Of a stretch of DNA of 64,000 bases, positions 44,215 to 53,073 are shown in pieces. A program made the translations under genes and the position numbers. The stretch spans positions 1-64,000 of the forward strand of contig CALGLU010000042.1 in the NCBI GenBank assembly GCA_937959275.1, written 5' to 3'. The notes below the pieces were generated by a model that worked only from the letters and a program-made list of their open reading frames with translations, was not told where the DNA came from and made no database searches. This DNA is from an uncultured Saprospiraceae bacterium (lineage in GTDB: Bacteria > Bacteroidota > Bacteroidia > Chitinophagales > Saprospiraceae). Within the stretch, counting starts at the first letter, position 1. Every line of letters starts with the position of its first letter.

Positions 44215-46590
44215 ATGAAAGTCTGCATCGCAGAAAAGCCATCAGTCGCCAGAGAAATTGCCAATGTCGTAGGAGCCACTCAACGAAAAGATGGTTACTT
44301 CGAAGGGAATGGTTATGCTGTCACATGGACCTTCGGACACTTTTGTACACTATTTACGCCTGACGACTACAAACCAACTTGGAAGCGCTGGAACTTAGAT
44401 ACCCTACCAATGTTGCCAGAAAAATTCGAAACGAAATTGATGGACAATGCTGGTGTGAAAAAACAGTTTAAAGTCATCAAGACCTTGTTTAAAAAAGCAA
44501 GTGTGGTTATCAACTGTGGAGATGCAGGACAAGAAGGTGAATTGATACAGCGATGGGTGTTAAAAGAAGCGAAGTATAAAGGTGAAGTACAAAGACTTTG
44601 GATTTCCTCATTAACTAAAGAAGCTGTAAAAGAAGGGTTTCAATCTCTGAAATCAGCATCTGATTTTGATGCACTTTATTTCGCTGGCAGTGCACGAGCC
44701 ATTGGTGATTGGTTGTTAGGCATGAATGCAACTCGACTGTATACACTCAAATATGGAGGCGGCAAACAAGTGTTGTCAATTGGGCGAGTGCAGACGCCTA
44801 CACTCGCCATGCTTGTTGCACGCCATAAAGAGATCATTAATTTTGTATCAAAGCCGTTTTGGGAATTGCAAACAACATACCGCGATGTCATCTTTAGATA
44901 CGAAAAAGGAAGGTTTGAAAAAGAGGAAGATGGCGCTAAGCTTTTGAATTCAATAAAAGGCAAACCATTTACAATTATTTCATCGACTAAAAAGAAAGGG
45001 AAGGAGTATGCCCCAAAACTATTCGACCTGACTGGCTTACAAGTCTACTGCAATAAGCGTTTTGGGTACTCTGCAGACATGACATTAAAGTTAGTTCAGA
45101 AACTGTATGAACAGAAAGCAGTGAGCTATCCTCGTGTCGACACATCATATTTACCTAACGATGTCTATCCCAAAATCAAAGGCATATTATCAAAACTAGA
45201 TGCCTATTCAGAGCTAACCAAGCCCTTGCTCAATTCTCCAATTAAAAAATCGAAAAGAGTCTTTGACGATAAGAAAGTCACTGATCACCACGCTATCATC
45301 CCAACCGGCGTTCGTGCAAATGTACCGCATGATCAAGCAAAAATATATGATGCTATTTGCCGTAGATTTATTGCTAATTTTTACCCAGAATGCGAAGTCA
45401 ATAATACAGTCGTCTTTGGTGAGTCAGAAAAAATAAGCTTTAAAGCAAGTGGAAAAGAAATTGTCAACCCGGGATGGAAGCTTGTCTTTCCAAAATCAGA
45501 TAAGAACAAATCATCTGACAGTAAGGATAAAAAAGCAGAAGAAACAATATTGCCTAAATTTGACAAAGGTGAGAGTGGACCACACCAACCATCATTAGCT
45601 GAAAAACATACACAGCCACCCAAATATTATACTGAGGCAACACTGCTAAGAGCGATGGAAACAGCTGGAAAGACTGTAGATGATGAAGAACTGCGAGACA
45701 TGATGAAAGAAAACGGAATCGGACGACCTTCGACGAGAGCCAATATTATAGAGACCTTATACAAACGTCAATACGCATTCCGTAAAAAGAAATTAATTAT
45801 GGCAACTGAATTAGGAATTCAGTTAATTGATACGATAGAAAATCCACTATTAAAATCCGCAGAATTAACCGGCCAATGGGAAAAAAAATTAAAACTGATC
45901 GAAGCTAACAAATACAAGCCATCAGTCTTTATTCAAGAAATGAAAGATATGACAGATCAGCTAGTGATCGATGTCAGAAAATCACAAACACGTTCTAAAA
46001 TTGATTTATCCGCTATAACAAAAAAACCATTTTCAAAATACAAGAAACCTAAATCTACTCGTCCGCCAAATAGAGCAAAGCCTAAAGCAGCGACGTCCAA
46101 AAAAACACCAAAGAAATCTTCACTAGCAGAATACACATGCCCTCAATGCAACAAAGGGACACTCATCAAAGGAAAAACAGCGTATGGATGTACGCAGTGG
46201 AAAACAGGATGTACCTTTACACTACCCTTCTCCTTTATGAATAAAAAAATTAGTGAGAATCAATACAAACGTTTGCTGGAAAAAGGATGCACTGTCAACT
46301 TAAAAGGATTCAAAGATGGCGCGTCTAAAGTAGATGGATTGGTTCGATTCAATGAGCAGTTCGCACTTGTGCTTGAACAGCCAAAAACAACGTCTAAACA
46401 ATCTAACAATAGCACAACATTATCTTGTCCAAAATGTAAACAAGGCACAATCATGAAAGGCAAAACTGCCTATGGTTGCAGTGCATGGAAATCAGGATGT
46501 ACCTTCAGATATAACTTTTCAGATATCAAAAAGAAGGCTGCGGGGAAAGCGCTTTCTGCTGAGTTGGTGAAGCAAATTTTATATTCTTAG
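44215..46590 (+). CDS. topB: DNA topoisomerase III with two C-terminal zinc ribbons
   Basis: A 791-residue type IA topoisomerase. The Toprim domain begins with CIAEKPSVAREIANVVGA and includes INCGDAGQEGELIQRW (acidic metal site). The catalytic tyrosine is in AVSYPRVDTSYLP (about residue 307). After the GIGRPSTRANIIETLYKR segment, a Lys-rich linker leads to two zinc-ribbon units, CPQCNKGTLIKGKTAYGC and CPKCKQGTIMKGKTAYGC, each with a later CTF cysteine. TopB of this length may be chromosomal or derived from a mobile element; no conjugation genes are adjacent, so its origin is open. Confidence 0.92.
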   Translation: MKVCIAEKPSVAREIANVVGATQRKDGYFEGNGYAVTWTFGHFCTLFTPDDYKPTWKRWNLDTLPMLPEKFETKLMDNAGVKKQFKVIKTLFKKASVVINCGDAGQEGELIQRWVLKEAKYKGEVQRLWISSLTKEAVKEGFQSLKSASDFDALYFAGSARAIGDWLLGMNATRLYTLKYGGGKQVLSIGRVQTPTLAMLVARHKEIINFVSKPFWELQTTYRDVIFRYEKGRFEKEEDGAKLLNSIKGKPFTIISSTKKKGKEYAPKLFDLTGLQVYCNKRFGYSADMTLKLVQKLYEQKAVSYPRVDTSYLPNDVYPKIKGILSKLDAYSELTKPLLNSPIKKSKRVFDDKKVTDHHAIIPTGVRANVPHDQAKIYDAICRRFIANFYPECEVNNTVVFGESEKISFKASGKEIVNPGWKLVFPKSDKNKSSDSKDKKAEETILPKFDKGESGPHQPSLAEKHTQPPKYYTEATLLRAMETAGKTVDDEELRDMMKENGIGRPSTRANIIETLYKRQYAFRKKKLIMATELGIQLIDTIENPLLKSAELTGQWEKKLKLIEANKYKPSVFIQEMKDMTDQLVIDVRKSQTRSKIDLSAITKKPFSKYKKPKSTRPPNRAKPKAATSKKTPKKSSLAEYTCPQCNKGTLIKGKTAYGCTQWKTGCTFTLPFSFMNKKISENQYKRLLEKGCTVNLKGFKDGASKVDGLVRFNEQFALVLEQPKTTSKQSNNSTTLSCPKCKQGTIMKGKTAYGCSAWKSGCTFRYNFSDIKKKAAGKALSAELVKQILYS

Positions 46591-46822
46591 CTGAGGAAAG
46601 GTGATGATCGTATTTCAAATATGAACACCAATTGAACACTTAAAATTAGACCCCAAGCCAACCGCCTCTCAATCCTAAAAGGAAGCCAGCACAAAGCCAT
46701 GTTATAATTTCCGTGAAAGGATTTCCAATTAAGAATAGAGCGGGTGATGGCATCTGTATGAAATCTAACCTTAGTCATGACAAACAGTAGCCATTCGTTT
46801 TTTTTAAAAACAACAAATACGT

Positions 46823-46996
46823 CTAAGCTTGAGAGCTCAACGCTTCAATCTCTTTCAAGACTTCTTGTGCTTCTGCCTGCTTTAAATCGCTCTGCATGCG
46901 ATTACTTTTGGATAAATCGAATGCTTCTTTTTGAAGTCCTTTATATTTTTCTTCCAATACTTGAAGTGGAGTTTTCTTCTTAAATAAACCGAACAT
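46823..46996 (-). CDS. Lacal_2735-family small protein
   Basis: A 57-residue protein starting MFGLFKKKTPLQVLEEKYKG and ending in EALSSQA. It is a single long charged helix region with the pattern EEKYK.L.KEAF.LS..NR..SD.K.AEA.EVLK.IE, which I recognise from the small Lacal_2735 family of Bacteroidota. The role is unknown. It lies 27 bases downstream of the SDR gene on the opposite side (same strand order: SDR stop at 47024), so it could be expressed with it. Confidence 0.75.
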   Translation of the reverse strand: MFGLFKKKTPLQVLEEKYKGLQKEAFDLSKSNRMQSDLKQAEAQEVLKEIEALSSQA

Positions 46997-47023
46997 ATAA
47001 TTAGAATTTAGTAATGTAATGAA

Positions 47024-47716
47024 TTATGATTTTAAGCTGGACATACCGCCATCCACTTTTAATATTTGGCCTGAAATCCAACTTGCCTTTTCTGACAAAA
47101 GAAAAGCTGCCATTTGGGCTATGTCTAATGGCTGACCAATCCGCTTTAAAGGATGTCTTTCGTCATTCGCTTTAATCTTATCATCCGTTGACAATAGTTT
47201 TTCCGCCAAGGGTGTATTCGTCAAGGAAGGAGCAATGGCATTGACTCTGATTTTTGGAGCAAATTCTGCTGCAAGCGAACGAGTCAAGCCTTCAAGAGCA
47301 CCTTTAGACGTCGCCACCTGGCTATGAAAATTATACCCTTGCTGCACGGCCACAGTTGAAAACAAAACGATAGATGACTGCTCAACCGTTTTTAAATTCG
47401 GTAATACAGATTGGATCACTTTGATCGCACCGATCACTTGCAACTCAAAGTCAGAAATAAAAGCATCTGGCTTGATCCGTGAAAATGGTTTGAGATTAAT
47501 GCTGCCAGGACAGTAGACTAGGCCATGCAGCTCATCAGGTAAAAAGCCAGGCTCAATTCCTTCCTCTAGTACATTCAGCTTTCTGTAAATGGCTCCATTA
47601 TCCTGTACGTGATTTTTTAAGTACGTCCCATAGACCTTGTGCCCTTCATCATGCAGGACTTGCGTTAGCGCTTTGCCTATTCCAGAAGAGGCACCGACAA
47701 TGAAATAATTTTTCAT
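47024..47716 (-). CDS. SDR-family protein lacking the catalytic tyrosine
   Basis: A protein of about 230 residues with the SDR nucleotide-binding motif GASSGIG near the N-terminus and AFLLSEKASWISGQILKVDGG near the end. The active-site lysine is present in VATSK, but the residue four before it, normally Tyr, is Val, so ordinary SDR chemistry is doubtful. A subfamily with this substitution and IRVNAIAPSLTNTPLA is known to me; its activity is unclear. I prefer the start at 47716 (MKNYFIVGASSG); an in-frame ATG three codons earlier (47725) is also possible. Confidence 0.75.
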   Translation of the reverse strand: MKNYFIVGASSGIGKALTQVLHDEGHKVYGTYLKNHVQDNGAIYRKLNVLEEGIEPGFLPDELHGLVYCPGSINLKPFSRIKPDAFISDFELQVIGAIKVIQSVLPNLKTVEQSSIVLFSTVAVQQGYNFHSQVATSKGALEGLTRSLAAEFAPKIRVNAIAPSLTNTPLAEKLLSTDDKIKANDERHPLKRIGQPLDIAQMAAFLLSEKASWISGQILKVDGGMSSLKS

Positions 47717-47762
47717 ATGTATCAAACACCCAAATCAGAACTTTTGTTTCGATAAAATAGAA

Positions 47763-47924
47763 TATACCCAACGGATTTGAGATTGATCTGTTTAATGTGA
47801 GGATCTTTTTTTAAGATCAAGGCACAAAACGTAGAAATAGTGGTGCTATAACAACGCTTTGTAACGCAGAGATTGAAAAAGTAGGCAACAGTAAATTAGC
47901 TCAAATTCAAGTGCCTTGGGTATA
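47763..47924 (+). repeat. Dispersed intergenic element E2
   Basis: A 162-base element in the divergent gap between the SDR and symporter genes. Ends TATACCCAA (47763-47771) and TTGGGTATA (47916-47924) are exact complements, and pairing continues inward for about 30 bases with small gaps. The core words CAAGGCACAAAACGTAG and TTTGTAACGCAGAGATTG match copies E1 and E3. Confidence 0.72.
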
Positions 47925-47951
47925 AGTATGCAAAGGTATCATTTGATTAAA

Positions 47952-48104
47952 AATCTATGGTGCATCTTTCTAAGTGCTCTATGCTTCTTTACGGTGAAAC
48001 CATCAAAACAGCCTCTCTATGTACTTTGTGATTCTATGTGATAAAAAATCTACACCACCCAAACTATGTGCCCTATGTGTCTATGTGGTGAAAACCTAAA
48101 CCAT
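47952..48104. repeat. Degenerate CTATGTG repeats
   Basis: Three diverged units of about 50 bases contain CTATGTG / TCTATGTGGTGAAA-like words (for example at 48016-48052 and 48064-48093). Low-complexity repeats of this type recur in intergenic DNA of many Bacteroidota. They sit between element E2 and the symporter gene; no function is evident. Confidence 0.45.
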
Positions 48105-48192
48105 CCCCCCTTGTCCCAAAATAAATTTTAGCCGCTCAACCCCTTTACCTCCTTCACCATCAAAAAGTCAACTCATTTTAGTAGCTTCGGGT

Positions 48193-49800
48193 ATGATCTG
48201 GCAATTTCTTTCCTTCCTCGGTTTTACGCTACTTGTTGCAGGCTATTCTACCTGGCGACTAAGACAAGATAAACTCAATACAGAAGATGGCTATTTTCTT
48301 GGGAATAGAAGTTTGACAGGAGTCGTCATTGCAGGGTCTATGTTATTGACCAATATCTCGACTGAACACTTGATTGGAATGAATGGGTCGACCTACAAAT
48401 ATGGGTCAATGATTATTACTTGGGAAGCAACATCAGCCATTGCGCTCATCATTGCTGCCCTCTACTTCGTGCCGCGCTATTTGAAAATGGGCTTAACGAC
48501 AATTCCTGAATTTTTGGAGAAGCGCTTTGATGGGATGCTGAGGACGATTGTTGCTATGTTATTGATTATTTCTCTAGTAGCGACATTGCTGCCGATTGTC
48601 CTCTATACAGGGGCTATAAACATTGAAAGCATTTTTGAGATTTCTGAATTATTGGGTGTGAGCAAAAGCCAGGGCATCTGGATCACCGTTTTATTTGTCG
48701 GTATTCTAGGTGGGATTTATGCCATTTTTGGAGGCTTAAAAATGGTGGCCTATACTGATACGATTAATGGGTTTGGCTTGCTTGCCGCGGGCTTGCTTGT
48801 TCCTATTTTAGCTTTGTACTCGATTGGGGATGGCCATATAATCGAAGGGCTGAGGACGGTCTTTAATCATGCGCCAGAGAAGTTTAAAGTAATTTCTGAT
48901 GAGCCCTCGATTGGGCCGGGGTCACGTAATGCTATACTACCGTTTAGTGTTTTATTTACAGGGATGATCATTAATCAACTTTATTTTTGGACGATGCATC
49001 AGTCAATTGTCCAGCGTGTCTTAGGAGCTGTCAGTTTGAAAGAAGCACAGAAAGGCTTGCTGCTGACAGGGGCGTTGAAGTTATTGATACCTGCAGTGGT
49101 GATGTTGCCGGGCATCATTGGGTTTTATTATTTTGGGGATCAATTTTATGATAATCAAGATGTCATTTATCCTCAATTGGTGAAGAAGGTGTTGCCGGTT
49201 TGGTTGACGGGCTTTTTTGTGGCGGTTGTGATGGGAGCGGTGCTGAGCACATTTAATAGTGCCTTGAATAGTGCGGCGACAGTGTTTAGTTTGGGGATTT
49301 ATAAGCGGTATATTAATACAGGCATGACAGATTCGGGGTCCGTGCGGGTTGGGCGGATTGTGTCGTTTGTGTTGGCTGCATTTGCGATATCGGTAGCGCC
49401 GTATGTAGCGAGTGCGCCTGAGGGTTTGTATCAGTTATTGCAGCAGTTGAATGGGATCTTTTTTATTCCGATGGCCTCAGTAATTTTGGCTGGATTTTTC
49501 TTTCCTAAAGTGTCGGCGGTTGGGGCAAAGGCTGGGTTAATATTTGGATTGTTGTTTTATATTATCATGAACTTTGTGATTCGCATCGACATGCATTTTG
49601 TACATATTTGGGGCATTGAATTTGTCCTTAATATCATTGTCATGCATCTGGTCTCTAGGTTTTATCCACGAACAAATCACTATGAAATTACCGATGTCAA
49701 AGCTGTACCACTAACACCATGGAAATACACAAAGCCAGTCAGTATATTTCTGATCATCATTACAGTATGTATTTATATCTTCTTGGGAAATGTGGCTTAG
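48193..49800 (+). CDS. Sodium:solute symporter (SSS family), SGLT-like
   Basis: A 535-residue transporter with about 14 helices. Typical segments are DGYFLGNRSLTGVVIAGS, NISTEHLIGMNGSTYKYG, GGLKMVAYTDTINGFGLLAAG, NQLYFWTMHQSIVQRVLGA and NSALNSAATVFSLGIYKR. The pattern is that of bacterial SglT-type sugar or inositol Na+ symporters, but the substrate cannot be fixed by eye. The stretch from about 48480 to 49560 prefers G-ending codons (TTG, GTG, GGG, GCG), whereas both ends of the gene use the AT-rich codons typical of the window. Confidence 0.87.
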   Translation: MIWQFLSFLGFTLLVAGYSTWRLRQDKLNTEDGYFLGNRSLTGVVIAGSMLLTNISTEHLIGMNGSTYKYGSMIITWEATSAIALIIAALYFVPRYLKMGLTTIPEFLEKRFDGMLRTIVAMLLIISLVATLLPIVLYTGAINIESIFEISELLGVSKSQGIWITVLFVGILGGIYAIFGGLKMVAYTDTINGFGLLAAGLLVPILALYSIGDGHIIEGLRTVFNHAPEKFKVISDEPSIGPGSRNAILPFSVLFTGMIINQLYFWTMHQSIVQRVLGAVSLKEAQKGLLLTGALKLLIPAVVMLPGIIGFYYFGDQFYDNQDVIYPQLVKKVLPVWLTGFFVAVVMGAVLSTFNSALNSAATVFSLGIYKRYINTGMTDSGSVRVGRIVSFVLAAFAISVAPYVASAPEGLYQLLQQLNGIFFIPMASVILAGFFFPKVSAVGAKAGLIFGLLFYIIMNFVIRIDMHFVHIWGIEFVLNIIVMHLVSRFYPRTNHYEITDVKAVPLTPWKYTKPVSIFLIIITVCIYIFLGNVA

Positions 49801-49839
49801 GAATGGTTAAAAAATAACCTCCCGATTTATGACTGGCAA

Positions 49840-49928
49840 TTTAAGCAAGTACTGCCTTAAAAAGCCTCGTAACAACTAGGCTACCCCTACGTTTTTGCCT
49901 TGTTCTAACTCAAAATTTACTTGTCAAA
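49840..49928 (-). repeat. Dispersed intergenic element E5 (short form)
   Basis: An 89-base minus-strand copy with short arms (TTTAAGCAAGTA at 49840 and TACTTGTCAAA at 49918). The core read on the minus strand, CAAGGCAAAAACGTAGGGG ... ACGAGGCTTT, matches E3, but the TGTAACGCAGAGA part is missing. It lies between convergent genes. Confidence 0.55.
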
Positions 49929-49964
49929 ATACGGAGTTTACTTCTTATCCATTCTTTAAAAAAA

Positions 49965-50321
49965 TTATTCTGTAATCATTAAATATTCCGTAGAATCCCT
50001 TGTCACCGCATCACATGGAATTTCGATAGCGATCACATGTTTATGATGTTTAGTTAATCCAATGCAGATACCCGTTTCTAATTGCCTACTGATACATCGT
50101 CCAACTTTAAGTCCTTTACCAAAACACAATACGCTTGCTGGGTCAATATTAGAAGGCAATTCTTTATCTTCATCGATATCACCTGTCTCACTTAAAAAAT
50201 CAAACACGCCTTGTTCTTGAATATGAAGCTGATTACTATTCGGCGTATTTGTGCAGGACAACATGCTAAAAGCAAAAACTGCATATAGACAGACTAGAAT
50301 CAGTGTTACATTTAATTTCAT
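49965..50321 (-). CDS. Hypothetical lipoprotein
   Basis: A 118-residue protein with a lipoprotein signal peptide and lipobox SMLSC (Cys23). The mature part has three further cysteines (VLCFGKG, GRCISRQ, TGICIGL) and a last one in IPCDAV, spaced in a way that could form two disulfides. I do not recognise a family. It is convergent with the symporter gene and separated from the Fic gene by 110 bases. Confidence 0.6.
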   Translation of the reverse strand: MKLNVTLILVCLYAVFAFSMLSCTNTPNSNQLHIQEQGVFDFLSETGDIDEDKELPSNIDPASVLCFGKGLKVGRCISRQLETGICIGLTKHHKHVIAIEIPCDAVTRDSTEYLMITE

Positions 50322-50431
50322 CGATTCGGATTATTTATTTGGTGTTTGGCTACATTCATGTGTTGTTAATTGAAACAAAAAAGTATTTCGAATAAGTTCA
50401 ATCTATACCAAATGAAAATATCATTTTAAGC

Positions 50432-51517
50432 TCATTCTACAACAACCATCGACAAATGCCTCTGTAGTGAACTGTGTACTTCATCTATAACAAGCTCATA
50501 AAAATGGCTAACGTCATTGCCAACCTGAACCGCTTCTAGTGCTTTGTAATAGGCCAATCTTCGCTTTATATCACCTTTTAAAATAGCAATTGGATAGCCA
50601 TATTGTAATAAGATTAAATTCATAATTAATCTTGCAGTACGACCATTCCCATCGATAAACGGATGAATAGAGACCAATCGCTCATGCATCTCAGCGGCTA
50701 GTATGACTGGATGCATTTTTCGAACAGATTCTCTATAAAACTTAAAATAGTCTTCCATTAATTTAGCTAATAAATAAGGCTGTGGCGGCACATGTTGACT
50801 ACCTGATATGGCAACAGGCACTTGCCTATAAACGCCAGCATTCTCTTTATCAATGCCTCGTAAAATAAGACTATGCAGCTCTCGCAGCACACGTTCATCA
50901 AGTGTAACATTTCTCTTTACCAAATCAATAATATATTCTGAAGCTTCGGCATGATTTATAGCTTCTAGATGCTCTCGCATGCTTTTACCACTAATCGTTA
51001 TCCCTTGATTTACAACCAATTCTGTCTCTTGCAAAGAGAGCGTATTCCCTTCTATTTTGTTACTTTCATATGTATAACTGATCGTAAAATACTCTTCTAG
51101 TTTTTGCAGCTGAATCCCCGTCAACGGTCTATGTTTTGCCCATTTAGACTGCAACACAGTGATATCTGAAATCTTTGCTTGTATTGCATCTGAAAGTGAT
51201 GCTGGCTCAAAGAGATGATCATTTGATCTTAAATATTCTATTCGATCCTCTGCAACTGAGATCACATCAGATGCTATATCGGTATCATACTCAAGTAATT
51301 GAACAATCTTCTCTGCTAAGAATGATTTACGAATTGCTTGTGGAGATAGTTGATAGGCAAGAGCAAGCAATGGTAGTTGATCCAGAGTCGGCATGCGTTT
51401 ACCACCTTCTATTTTACTAATTATCGCCTGATCTATCTGAGTCTTATAACTGATATCCTTGATTTTCAATTCAAGTCCTAACCTTTTTGCCTTTAGCTGA
51501 TCTCCAAAATTTACCAT
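50432..51517 (-). CDS. Fic-domain protein with N-terminal XRE helix-turn-helix
   Basis: A protein of about 361 residues. An XRE HTH (FGDQLKAKRLGLELKIKDISYK...IISKIEGGKRMPTLDQLP) occupies the first about 60 residues. The Fic domain has the canonical catalytic motif HPFIDGNGRTAR, which indicates AMP-transfer ability, and the autoinhibitory motif SNKIEGN upstream (class II type, Ser...Glu-Gly). A DNA-binding domain fused to Fic suggests self-regulation, as in some toxin-antitoxin-like Fic proteins. I start at the ATG at 51517 (MVNFGDQL); longer starts at 51532 or 51547 are possible. Confidence 0.85.
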   Translation of the reverse strand: MVNFGDQLKAKRLGLELKIKDISYKTQIDQAIISKIEGGKRMPTLDQLPLLALAYQLSPQAIRKSFLAEKIVQLLEYDTDIASDVISVAEDRIEYLRSNDHLFEPASLSDAIQAKISDITVLQSKWAKHRPLTGIQLQKLEEYFTISYTYESNKIEGNTLSLQETELVVNQGITISGKSMREHLEAINHAEASEYIIDLVKRNVTLDERVLRELHSLILRGIDKENAGVYRQVPVAISGSQHVPPQPYLLAKLMEDYFKFYRESVRKMHPVILAAEMHERLVSIHPFIDGNGRTARLIMNLILLQYGYPIAILKGDIKRRLAYYKALEAVQVGNDVSHFYELVIDEVHSSLQRHLSMVVVE

Positions 51518-51656
51518 GACAATATAATTCATGACAAATTTAGTCATTTTTACTGGATTTCAAATTATTTACTCAAAAAAAAGAGACTACTTTACAGCAA
51601 TCTCTTTAAAACAAATCTAAATAATACCCGCTTTAGGTCTCCTAATTACAATCCTC

Positions 51657-52394
51657 TTATAAACTACAGCCTGTATAATTTGAGTAGAGTTTAATATTGA
51701 TCTGTCCAGAATCTAGCTTCGTTATTCGTACTGGATTAGGTAATAACATTTTAATCTGCTTTAATTCTCCTGTGTCATCTTCAATGAATATACTCTGCTC
51801 TGCAACATATTGTCGATTGACTTTACTTGGCATCATCCCCATAAGTAAATGATAAACATCTGTCAATCTCACATTGCTCAGCGTGGCATCTACCATGAAG
51901 AATGTGGCATCATCTTTTTCAATCAATGTCTGATCATTATCAAAATGATGCACAACTCTAATAAATTCGTTTTCCTTCATTATTGTATCTGGCGCCATAA
52001 CTTCGGTATATCTGTAATCCATCCAACTTTGAAATGCATACGTGAAATTGAGATCGCTATCAACCAATTCAAACTCATACATAGGGACAGGTAACGAGGA
52101 TACAAAACCATCAAAAACATAGCCACTCATACCTTCAAATTCAACCTTGATCCATTGTCCATCAATCCAATCAATCCGTTCTACCTTTTCAAATTCATCA
52201 TCTTCAATAATGACATTTACTGATTCCCCAAACGGGATGACATCTACAATACGGCTATTCACATTGGGCGCTTCTCGTAAGGTTAAGCCAGAAGGGGCCG
52301 TGATATAGACTGTTTCTTGATCCGTAAAGTGATTCGCTTTAACTGTAATGGCTAACACTGAGGCAATTAAACTTAACATGATTAACTTTTTCAT
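51657..52394 (-). CDS. Exported SH3-domain protein
   Basis: A 245-residue protein with a signal peptide (residues 1-20) and a bacterial SH3 domain at about 28-105 (VYITAPSGLTLREAPNVNSRIVDVIPFGESV ... GQWIKVEFEGMSGYVFDGFV). The C-terminal half is unfamiliar. SH3b domains of this kind often bind cell-wall peptides. It is monocistronic, with a pair of direct repeats about 80-115 bases upstream of the start. Confidence 0.75.
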   Translation of the reverse strand: MKKLIMLSLIASVLAITVKANHFTDQETVYITAPSGLTLREAPNVNSRIVDVIPFGESVNVIIEDDEFEKVERIDWIDGQWIKVEFEGMSGYVFDGFVSSLPVPMYEFELVDSDLNFTYAFQSWMDYRYTEVMAPDTIMKENEFIRVVHHFDNDQTLIEKDDATFFMVDATLSNVRLTDVYHLLMGMMPSKVNRQYVAEQSIFIEDDTGELKQIKMLLPNPVRITKLDSGQINIKLYSNYTGCSL

Positions 52395-52471
52395 CTTCTT
52401 TGAATTTTAAATGATTAAATAAAAAGTCAAAACAAAGATGAGACTGAAAGGAAGGTGATTTCACACTAATT

Positions 52472-52507
52472 GAGTAAGCGTAGGTACTTTTCGAGTAAGC
52501 GTCGGTA
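52472..52507 (-). promoter_or_regulatory. Two direct repeats with 21-base period
   Basis: GAGTAAGCGTAGGTA (52472-52486) and GAGTAAGCGTCGGTA (52493-52507) differ at one of 15 positions and are spaced by exactly two helical turns. This layout resembles binding sites of LytTR-type response regulators. They lie upstream of the SH3 gene on the minus strand. Confidence 0.45.
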
Positions 52508-52531
52508 GCTCCCGTTGGTCGCAATGTTGAG

Positions 52532-52603
52532 CCTGCCTGCTGGCAGGCCAGGTGTTGAATTTTGAGTGTTGAATGAATGAAACTACCTGTTAGGCAAACA
52601 GGT
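52532..52603. repeat. Two REP-like palindromes
   Basis: CCTGCCTGCTGGCAGGCCAGG (in outline, 52532-52552) and ACCTGTTaggcaAACAGGT (52585-52603) belong to the same class as the palindrome at 43696-43715. They lie in the 680-base gap 52395-53073, which otherwise holds the direct repeats at 52472, element E4 and no gene that I can support. Confidence 0.6.
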
Positions 52604-52844
52604 CTGATTTAGGATCTCATAACATCTAGTATAAACAACCAAGGTCTGTTTACACCACATGGACATTGCACTCGAGTGCAGATGTTCCACTTGAGGGGAT
52701 TTAAGGGGTGAAATCTTCATAAATCCTCTTTCTAAAACATAAACTTAAAGTCCCTCCGCTGAGTCTAGACTGCTCGAGAGAGTCTCGGCCCCTTATCAAT
52801 CTGTTAATCTTTGGCTGAGGGGGAAACAAAGGGATTATTTTCCA

Positions 52845-52905
52845 CAAAACCCCTGCACACAGCCTTAATAGCTAGGCTATCAGACCGAACCTGCGCCTAG
52901 TTCAT
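52845..52905 (-). repeat. Dispersed intergenic element E4 (core only certain)
   Basis: Read on the minus strand, CTAGGCGCAGGTTCGG, a central hairpin with ATAGC/GCTAT arms and TTAAGGCTGTG match element E1 closely (E1: CAAGGCACAGGTTCG, hairpin, TCAAGGCCGG). The outer stems are not clear, so the full limits are unknown, perhaps 52820-52945. Confidence 0.6.
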
Positions 52906-53073
52906 GCACAAACTACACTCAAATTCAACAAGTCAATATATACTTGACAGAGCACTAGGCAAGTTTTTATGCTATCCAGCTGAACAGCACAGCCTGTTAT
53001 TTCTTCAAATTAAAGAAGCCCATTCAAATTCGGCCATTTTATTAAAAAACAGAACACCACAATGATTTCATTG

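Noticed and set aside
44215-46590. TopB as proof of an integrated plasmid or conjugative element
   Set aside because: No relaxase, mating or partition genes lie within reach; topB alone is not enough.
46587-46778. Minus-strand frame of 63 codons, with a second frame reading ITWLCAGFLLGLRGGWLGV, between topB and the small protein gene
   Set aside because: It could be the tail of a decayed membrane protein, but the stretch is short, has no start or family match and frames conflict; not enough to call.
47952-48104. CTATGTG repeats as a regulatory array for the symporter
   Set aside because: The units are degenerate and such words are frequent in intergenic DNA of this phylum; no regular spacing was seen.
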